Shown in pieces: positions 51,998 through 56,670 of a stretch of 56,670 nt of DNA. The notes beneath the pieces were generated by a model that was not told where the DNA came from, searched no databases, and saw only the letters and a program-made list of their open reading frames with translations. Each line of letters begins with the position of its first letter. The stretch's first letter is position 1. Source of the stretch: a virus; IMG/VR virus record IMGVR_UViG_3300001282_000011, positions 1 to 56,670 of that record. One strand, 5' to 3'. Made by a program: the position numbers and the translations under genes.

Positions 51998-52629
51998 TTA
52001 TCGAAGACATAAAAAATAATTTTATTAATGATTGGAATGAAACAGGAGTTTATCACTGCAAAGGCTTAATGAGTGATTTGCCAGACTGGAACTATATAGT
52101 TAATGTTCTTAATATTGCTACTAGAAAAAAAAATACAACACAAGAACAAAATATGGCGCCAGCCCAATATGAAGTTCCTTACAAAGATCTTTTTGCAATT
52201 AAAACATTATCGTACTCTAAAGAAAAGCCAAATGAGTTTGTTATTGAATCTGATGCCACTTTCTTTTTCTCTATATTTTTTGATCCACGTGATAGGCCTA
52301 AAATGATTTCCACATCTTTGTCAAATCAAATTGATGAAATGGAAAACATTTTTGATATCTCTTTAAACTTTAGTTCTTTAAAAATTGCTTTATCAGAGAA
52401 ATTTGTTCCTTATGAGAACCACAGTTGGCACACATGCATAGTTCAAATTGCAGGAATTAATAAATGGGAGCTAAAGGATGATAGGCAAAATTTTAAAGAA
52501 ACCTATATTTTAGAACCAGGTGATATTTTATTTTTTAAAGAAGGAATATATCATCAAATTAGCAATGAAGGACCAAGGTCTTCTGTAGTAGGAAGATTTA
52601 CACTAAATAGCGAGGTAGAAAATGCTTGA
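51994..52629 (+). CDS. Cupin / JmjC-like protein with altered metal site
   Basis: This 211-residue protein resembles the cupin_4/JmjC-like fold in its second half: NHSWHTCIVQIAGINKWEL and LEPGDILFFKEGIYHQIS match the two cupin motifs. In the first motif the usual HxD is not obvious: the aligned sites read E-N-H. The His before TC may serve instead. It could be a hydroxylase related in chemistry to the seven oxygenases at 395-6928, or an inactive cupin. It starts four bases before the previous stop. Confidence 0.6.
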   Translation: MIIEDIKNNFINDWNETGVYHCKGLMSDLPDWNYIVNVLNIATRKKNTTQEQNMAPAQYEVPYKDLFAIKTLSYSKEKPNEFVIESDATFFFSIFFDPRDRPKMISTSLSNQIDEMENIFDISLNFSSLKIALSEKFVPYENHSWHTCIVQIAGINKWELKDDRQNFKETYILEPGDILFFKEGIYHQISNEGPRSSVVGRFTLNSEVENA

Positions 52630-52951
52630 GCCAGTATTTCCAGATTCAAAAAGTTTTAATTGTCAGGACTTATATTTGCTCACAGTTGGTACAGAGGCTG
52701 GTAAAGAAATCCTTGAAACCTGCCACGAAATTGCACATATGTTAGTTAAAAAGAATATTGCCTATGGTAATTCTGCTCTTAAGCCAATTAGAATATTTTC
52801 AAAGGCGGGACCAAGAGAACAACTTCATGTCCGCATTGATGATAAATTAAATAGGCTAATGAAGGGCACAGAGTATCCTGGAGACAATGATATTGATGAT
52901 CTTATTGGATATTTAGTATTATTAAAGATTGCCAAGCAAATGTCTAGTTGA
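52622..52951 (+). CDS. DUF1599/Nmad1-like nucleotide-related protein
   Basis: This 109-residue helical protein contains KKNIAYGNSALKPIRIFSKAG and RIDDKLNRLMKG, which recall the DUF1599 (nucleotide-modification-associated) family often found beside phage nucleotide metabolism genes. The DDLIGYLVLLKIAKQ end is also typical. Function could be in nucleotide or DNA modification. It precedes the terminase genes. The assignment is by motif memory. Confidence 0.55.
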   Translation: MLEPVFPDSKSFNCQDLYLLTVGTEAGKEILETCHEIAHMLVKKNIAYGNSALKPIRIFSKAGPREQLHVRIDDKLNRLMKGTEYPGDNDIDDLIGYLVLLKIAKQMSS

Positions 52952-52976
52952 TTTTTTAGTCAACTAAGATTATAAT
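52948..52976 (+). promoter_or_regulatory. Promoter of terminase genes
   Basis: TTGATT (52948-52953), 17 bases, TATAAT (52971-52976), then eight bases to ATG 52985. The start codon is at the expected transcript start. The -35 box overlaps the end of the previous gene. Confidence 0.7.
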
Positions 52977-52984
52977 GTATATAT

Positions 52985-53524
52985 ATGGATATCGAATTAG
53001 CAGATCACTTTGATCGAATGAACAAGGTAGTTTCAGAACTACTTAAGGGTAATAATCCTACCCAAATTGCCACTCTAACGGGTTTTAAGAGGGCAGAAGT
53101 CTTGCAGTATATAGACGAGTGGAAAGAGGTCGTTAGAAGCGATTCTGGGGCTCGTGACAGGGCTAAAGAGGCAGTCTCTGGCGCCGATCAACACTACGCT
53201 ATGCTTATAAAAGAGGCATGGAAAACTGTAGAGGACGCAGACCAAGCTGGACAATTAAATGTTAAGGCAACGGCATTAAAACTGATAGCTGATATCGAGG
53301 GCAAAAGAATTGGAATGCTTCAGGAAGTAGGGTTGCTAGATAATGCAGAGCTTGCTACTCAAATAGCAGAAACAGAAAAAAAGCAAGAAATTTTAGTTGG
53401 AATATTAAAGGATGTAACCGCTAGCTGTCCAAAGTGCAAGATGGAAGTTGCGAAAAGACTCTCGCAAATAACAGGAGTTGTGGAGCCTATTGTAATAAAT
53501 CAAGAGGAATCTAGTGGATCTTAA
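52985..53524 (+). CDS. Putative terminase small subunit
   Basis: This 179-residue helical protein has an N-terminal helix-turn-helix-like part (LLKGNNPTQIATLTGFKRAEVLQYIDEW), a long helix (DQAGQLNVKATALKLIADIEGKRIGML), and a CPKC pair near the end. It directly precedes and overlaps the large subunit gene by 11 bases. Small subunits recognise the phage DNA and start packaging. The HTH, size and place support it. Confidence 0.75.
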   Translation: MDIELADHFDRMNKVVSELLKGNNPTQIATLTGFKRAEVLQYIDEWKEVVRSDSGARDRAKEAVSGADQHYAMLIKEAWKTVEDADQAGQLNVKATALKLIADIEGKRIGMLQEVGLLDNAELATQIAETEKKQEILVGILKDVTASCPKCKMEVAKRLSQITGVVEPIVINQEESSGS

Positions 53525-55310
53525 TTTTAATGATTTAATAGACATATTAGATGGAGAAGAATTTGATGAAAGACCAGTCGACTTACGAACATTCGTTACC
53601 AGTCCAGAGTACCTCGGACTTCCCCCACTATCGGAGCACCAGTATACACTCATTGAGAAGAGCAGCCAGATCTACAAAGAATCAACACTCATCAAGTTAT
53701 TCGGAGAAGACGAAGGAAGAAGAAGATTCAAGCAAACCTGCAATGAAGTAATTGCTCAATTAGGAAAGGGAAGTGGTAAGGACTATTGTTCTACCATATC
53801 AGTTTCTTATATAGTGTATCTACTGTTATGCCTTAAAGATCCTGCAACATATTATGGAAAGCCTCCAGGAGATACCATAGATATAATTAATATTGCTATT
53901 AACGCACAACAAGCAAATAATGTTTTCTTTAAAGGATTTAAGACTAGAGTAGAGAGATCCCCTTGGTTTGCAGGAAAGTATGATCCAAAAGCTTCAGAAA
54001 TTAGATTTAATAAAAATGTAAATGTTTATTCTGGACACTCAGAAAGAGAAGCCTTTGAAGGTTATAACGTAATTGCTGTTATCCTAGATGAGATTTCAGG
54101 GTTTGCTACAGAAAATACAACAGGGCATGACCAGGCAAAAACAGCAGATGCAATATACGACATGTATCGTGGATCAGTAGTTTCTCGTTTTCCAGATTAT
54201 GGCAAAGTTATTCTTTTATCTTTTCCCAGATTTAAAAATGACCCAATTCAAAAATTTTACGATTCAGTTATAGCAGAAAAAGAAACTTTAATAATGACTA
54301 AAACTCTAAAGATGGATGAGGATCTACCAGATGGAACAGATGGTAATGAGGTCGTTGTTGAATGGGAAGAAGATCATATTGTTTCGTACACAATACCAAA
54401 AGTTTTTGCGTTAAAAAGACCTACATGGGAGATAAACCCTACTAAAAAAATAGAAGACTTCAAGGTGGAGTTTTACAAAAATATGCCAGACGCACTTTCA
54501 CGGTTTGCTTGTATGCCACCAGAGGCAGTTGATGCTTTCTTTAAGTCTAGAGAAAAAATAGAAAAAGCTTTCAGCAACCTATCTTTAGCTATAGACGGAT
54601 TTGGAAGACTTCAAGATTGGTTTGCGCCAGATCCAGACAAAGAGTATTTCATACACGTAGACCTTGCACAAAAACATGACCATTGTGCAGTTTCCTTAGC
54701 ACATGTTCAGAAATGGGTTAACGTGAAGGTTACAGACACATACTCTCAGCCAGCACCAATAGTAGAGATAGATGCAGTTAGGTACTGGACTCCAACTCCA
54801 GATAAATCTGTAGACTTTACTGAAGTTAAAGATTACATATTAGCATTAAGGACAAGAGGGTTCAATATTAGGCTTTGCACATTTGATAGATGGAATTCTC
54901 ATGACATGATGCAACAGTTAAAACAATACGGAATTAATACTGAAACATTGTCTGTTGGTAAAAAACATTATGACGATATGGCTATGGTTGTTTTAGAAGA
55001 AAGACTAAATGGACCTCATATTAAATTGTTAATTGATGAATTGTTACAATTAAAAATAATGAGGGACAAAGTAGATCACCCAAGGAAAGGGTCTAAAGAT
55101 TTAGCTGACGCTGTTTGTGGGTCAATATATAATGCCATAAGTATGAGTAAAAATGATATACTAAAAGAAGTAGAAATTCATACCTATGACTCTATAAAGT
55201 ATAACAAGGAGCCAGAAGAAGAAATCAGAATGAATATGATTCGTGCGCCAAGAATGCCTCAAGATTTAAGAGACACTCTAGACACAATAGAAAGAATGCA
55301 AATATTATGA
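53514..55310 (+). CDS. Terminase large subunit
   Basis: This 598-residue packaging motor starts at GTG 53514. Its ATPase has Walker A LGKGSGKD (83-90) and Walker B VIAVILDEI (186-194). The nuclease domain carries HVDLAQKHDH (with the first Asp), CTFDRWNSHDM and KDLADAVCGSIYNA, the acidic triad of the RNase H-like fold. It pumps DNA into the capsid through the portal and cuts the concatemer. It lies far from the portal here (about 42 kb in this window), so the genome order is unusual unless the molecule is circular or permuted. Confidence 0.9.
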   Translation: MDLNFNDLIDILDGEEFDERPVDLRTFVTSPEYLGLPPLSEHQYTLIEKSSQIYKESTLIKLFGEDEGRRRFKQTCNEVIAQLGKGSGKDYCSTISVSYIVYLLLCLKDPATYYGKPPGDTIDIINIAINAQQANNVFFKGFKTRVERSPWFAGKYDPKASEIRFNKNVNVYSGHSEREAFEGYNVIAVILDEISGFATENTTGHDQAKTADAIYDMYRGSVVSRFPDYGKVILLSFPRFKNDPIQKFYDSVIAEKETLIMTKTLKMDEDLPDGTDGNEVVVEWEEDHIVSYTIPKVFALKRPTWEINPTKKIEDFKVEFYKNMPDALSRFACMPPEAVDAFFKSREKIEKAFSNLSLAIDGFGRLQDWFAPDPDKEYFIHVDLAQKHDHCAVSLAHVQKWVNVKVTDTYSQPAPIVEIDAVRYWTPTPDKSVDFTEVKDYILALRTRGFNIRLCTFDRWNSHDMMQQLKQYGINTETLSVGKKHYDDMAMVVLEERLNGPHIKLLIDELLQLKIMRDKVDHPRKGSKDLADAVCGSIYNAISMSKNDILKEVEIHTYDSIKYNKEPEEEIRMNMIRAPRMPQDLRDTLDTIERMQIL

Positions 55311-55555
55311 GTACATACCAAGATAGAGCTAAAGAATGTAAATGCTGTGGTAAGCATGTGCCTCTTCCAGTTAGGTTAAAAGAATATAATGGAATAAAAG
55401 TATGTCCCACTACATTTGATAACATAATTGAATATAAAAGAATATGGATTGAAAGTGGTTCAAGGCCTCCAGGAAGCATAAGAAAACACTTTTCGGAATA
55501 TGTTCAGTCTATAGTAGAAAATACTATTGACAAAAAGCAAGACACAAATATATAA
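55307..55555 (+). CDS. Small Cys-containing protein, 82 aa
   Basis: This 82-residue protein begins with ECKCCGKHVPLP (CxCC) and has another Cys in KVCPTTF, then a helix with YKRIWIESGSRPPG. It may bind a metal. It starts four bases before the terminase stop (ATGA). The last bases overlap a promoter for the first tRNA. Unknown function. Confidence 0.6.
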   Translation: MSTYQDRAKECKCCGKHVPLPVRLKEYNGIKVCPTTFDNIIEYKRIWIESGSRPPGSIRKHFSEYVQSIVENTIDKKQDTNI

Positions 55556-55556
55556 T
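55527..55556 (+). promoter_or_regulatory. Promoter of first tRNA
   Basis: TTGACA (55527-55532), 18 bases, TATAAT (55551-55556): both boxes are consensus. It lies in the end of the previous gene, with the predicted start of RNA a few bases before the tRNA. Confidence 0.75.
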
Positions 55557-55566
55557 TACCAGCTAG

Positions 55567-55640
55567 GCACCAGTAGCTTAGTTGGTTAGAGCCCCCGACT
55601 CATAATCGGGTAGTCGTAGGTTCAAGTCCTACCTGGTGCA
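55567..55640 (+). tRNA. tRNA-Met or tRNA-Ile2 (anticodon CAT)
   Basis: The cloverleaf is complete: acceptor GCACCAG/CTGGTGC, D-stem GCTT/GAGC, anticodon stem CCCGA/TCGGG with loop CTCATAA (anticodon CAT), and T-stem GTAGG/CCTAC. The discriminator is A and no CCA is encoded (CA follows). G1-C72 is paired, so this is not a bacterial initiator. Elongator Met and lysidine-modified Ile (AUA reading) cannot be told apart here. Confidence 0.9.
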
Positions 55641-55653
55641 CAAGGGAGATAGT

Positions 55654-55974
55654 ATGGATGACGAAGAAGCTTTAAGACAAATTCAGTATTATATTGATAT
55701 CGGTGCAATCAGGCTTGCTGGATACAACGAAGATGGCGAGGCTATTTTTGAGTTAAATGAAAAAGTTACAAAAGAACTTGCTCCAGATTTATGGGAGGCT
55801 CATTTAGAGTATGTAGATAGTACTTTAATTGATTTGTATCAAGATGGTTTGTTAAATGTAGAGTATGATGAAAACTTAGAAGCAACTATGCACTTTACCA
55901 ATGAAGGATATAAAATTGCAAAAGAAAAGGGTGTAATTCCGTTAAACGGTATTGACGATTACGATATAAATTAG
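55654..55974 (+). CDS. Hypothetical protein between tRNAs, 106 aa
   Basis: This 106-residue acidic protein starts at ATG 55654 behind AAGGGAG. It has a helix (EEALRQIQYYIDIGAIRLAGYNEDGEAIFELN), then a wing-like turn and a second helix set, reminiscent of a small winged-helix or helical regulator. It ends in GIDDYDIN. It lies between two tRNA genes. An in-frame GTG at 55636 would overlap the first tRNA, so I exclude it. No family is recognised. Confidence 0.65.
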   Translation: MDDEEALRQIQYYIDIGAIRLAGYNEDGEAIFELNEKVTKELAPDLWEAHLEYVDSTLIDLYQDGLLNVEYDENLEATMHFTNEGYKIAKEKGVIPLNGIDDYDIN

Positions 55975-55981
55975 ATATAAT
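55952..55981 (+). promoter_or_regulatory. Promoter of tRNA-Arg/tRNA-Asn pair
   Basis: TTGACG (55952-55957), 18 bases, TATAAT (55976-55981), then six bases to the first base of tRNA-Arg at 55988. The transcript should begin at or near the mature 5' end. Confidence 0.7.
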
Positions 55982-55987
55982 TTGTAT

Positions 55988-56060
55988 GCCCTTGTAGCTC
56001 AGTGGATAGAGCGAGACTCTTCTAAGGTCTGCGTCGGAGGTTCAATTCCTTTCAGGGGCG
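55988..56060 (+). tRNA. tRNA-Arg (anticodon TCT)
   Basis: Acceptor GCCCTTG/CAGGGGC, anticodon stem AGACT/GGTCT with loop CTTCTAA (TCT), and a T-stem GGAGG/CCTTT with two G-T pairs. It reads AGA and AGG, which are the main Arg codons in most genes of this window. Discriminator G, CCA not encoded. Confidence 0.92.
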
Positions 56061-56065
56061 CTTAG

Positions 56066-56138
56066 TGGACCATAGCTCAGTCGGCAGAGCGCAGAGCTGT
56101 TAACTCTGATGTCCCAGGTTCGAGCCCTGGTGGTCCAG
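56066..56138 (+). tRNA. tRNA-Asn (anticodon GTT)
   Basis: Acceptor TGGACCA/TGGTCCA, anticodon stem CAGAG/CTCTG with loop CTGTTAA (GTT), T-stem CCAGG/CCTGG with TTCGAGC loop. Five bases separate it from the Arg gene, so both are likely on one transcript. No CCA encoded. Confidence 0.93.
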
Positions 56139-56171
56139 CGGGAATAATCCCATCTTATATATAGGAGAAAA

Positions 56172-56670
56172 ATGAAAACAGTAGGAAATAAATTAAGTCC
56201 ATTTAGAATTGTTGGCGTAAAGCCAGGAAGACTAGATGCTTCTGATGATGTTTTTGAAGTATTAAGCGAAAAGTCATTTCCAGGACAATGGAAGGTAGTT
56301 GTTTTTTATCCAAAAGATTTCACCTTTGTTTGTCCAACAGAAATTGTTGCATATGATAAGTTAGTTAATGACTTTAAAGATCGTGATGCTGTTCTTTTAA
56401 CAGGTTCAACAGATAATGAATTCTGTAAGATTGCATGGCGCAACTCACATGAAGATCTAAAAAAGACAAATTCGTGGTCATTTGCGGATCAAATTCGTGA
56501 TTGGGCATATTCAGAATCTGATGATGAGTCATATACTGGTTTAGCAAATCAGCTTGGAATTCTTACAGATGACGGAGTTGCTCTTCGTGCAACATTTATA
56601 ATTGATCCAGAAAATGTTATTCAGCATGTTACAGTAAACAATCTCAATGTTGGAAGAAGCCCAGAAGAGA
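56172..56670 (+). CDS. ahpC: AhpC-type peroxiredoxin (partial, runs off the window)
   Basis: The frame opens at ATG 56172 behind ATAGGAGAAA and runs open to the end of the window (about 166 residues seen). It holds the thioredoxin-fold peroxiredoxin signature FYPKDFTFVCPTEI with the peroxidatic Cys at residue 54, followed by TGSTDNEFCKIAWRN, LGILTDDGVALRATFIIDPEN and VNNLNVGRS. This fits the AhpC/TSA family, nearer the actinobacterial AhpC type. It reduces peroxides using thiols. Arg codons mix AGA with CGN, so it may be a recent host gene. Resolving Cys is not reached. Confidence 0.9.
   Translation, partial: MKTVGNKLSPFRIVGVKPGRLDASDDVFEVLSEKSFPGQWKVVVFYPKDFTFVCPTEIVAYDKLVNDFKDRDAVLLTGSTDNEFCKIAWRNSHEDLKKTNSWSFADQIRDWAYSESDDESYTGLANQLGILTDDGVALRATFIIDPENVIQHVTVNNLNVGRSPEE

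Noticed and set aside
55567-55640. Initiator tRNA-fMet
   Set aside because: The first base pair is a normal G-C, while bacterial initiators have a mismatch at that position.
1-56670. Insertion sequences or transposases
   Set aside because: No transposase-like protein and no terminal inverted repeats with target duplications were seen.

Overview
This window looks like a large piece of a tailed double-stranded DNA phage genome with a long non-contractile (siphovirus) tail. It is AT-rich and almost gapless, and every gene I can support lies on the + strand. Several features suggest a high-G+C Gram-positive (actinobacterial) host, possibly an aquatic low-GC actinobacterium: many promoters place the start codon at or near the predicted transcript start (leaderless mRNA), the peroxiredoxin resembles mycobacterial AhpC, the polymerase is a DnaE-type C-family enzyme, and TTG/GTG starts are common. 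The host assignment is inference. Both ends cut through genes, so the window is part of a longer molecule.

Layout. 1-303 is the tail end of a protein made of FFPP repeats, closed by a strong hairpin. 395-7978 is an unusual block of seven complete 2-oxoglutarate/Fe(II) (prolyl-4-hydroxylase-like) oxygenases, two related DUF6065-like proteins placed between the first three, an FkbM-like methyltransferase and an unknown gene. 7997-9907 holds a small cationic protein and a LamG-domain protein. 9974-19246 is the head and connector module: portal, protease with a likely nested scaffold, major capsid, neck proteins, tail terminator, tail tube, and tail assembly chaperones joined by a -1 frameshift. 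19250-37575 is the tail: a 2161-residue tape measure, distal tail protein, hub, and large fibre proteins, ending in a 1260-residue protein with eight Listeria-Bacteroides repeats and FFPP tails. 37630-40560 carries small proteins and a metallophosphoesterase. 40547-51860 is replication and recombination: putative helicase loader, DnaB-like helicase, primase, putative ssDNA-binding protein, DnaE polymerase, MazG, RecA, two resolvase-like nucleases, SSB and a Cas4-like exonuclease. 51857-55555 has a small HTH protein, a cupin, a nucleotide-metabolism-like protein and both terminase subunits. 55567-56138 has three tRNAs (CAT, TCT, GTT), followed by a truncated AhpC-type peroxiredoxin.

How the parts may work together. 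The replication genes form a nearly self-sufficient replisome, and the recombination genes could resolve branched concatemers before terminase packages them. The most striking part is the oxygenase block. It directly follows one proline-rich FFPP protein, and a second FFPP protein ends the tail operon. My working hypothesis is that some of these oxygenases hydroxylate phage surface proteins, possibly the FFPP tracts themselves. No lysis gene, integrase or repressor was recognised.
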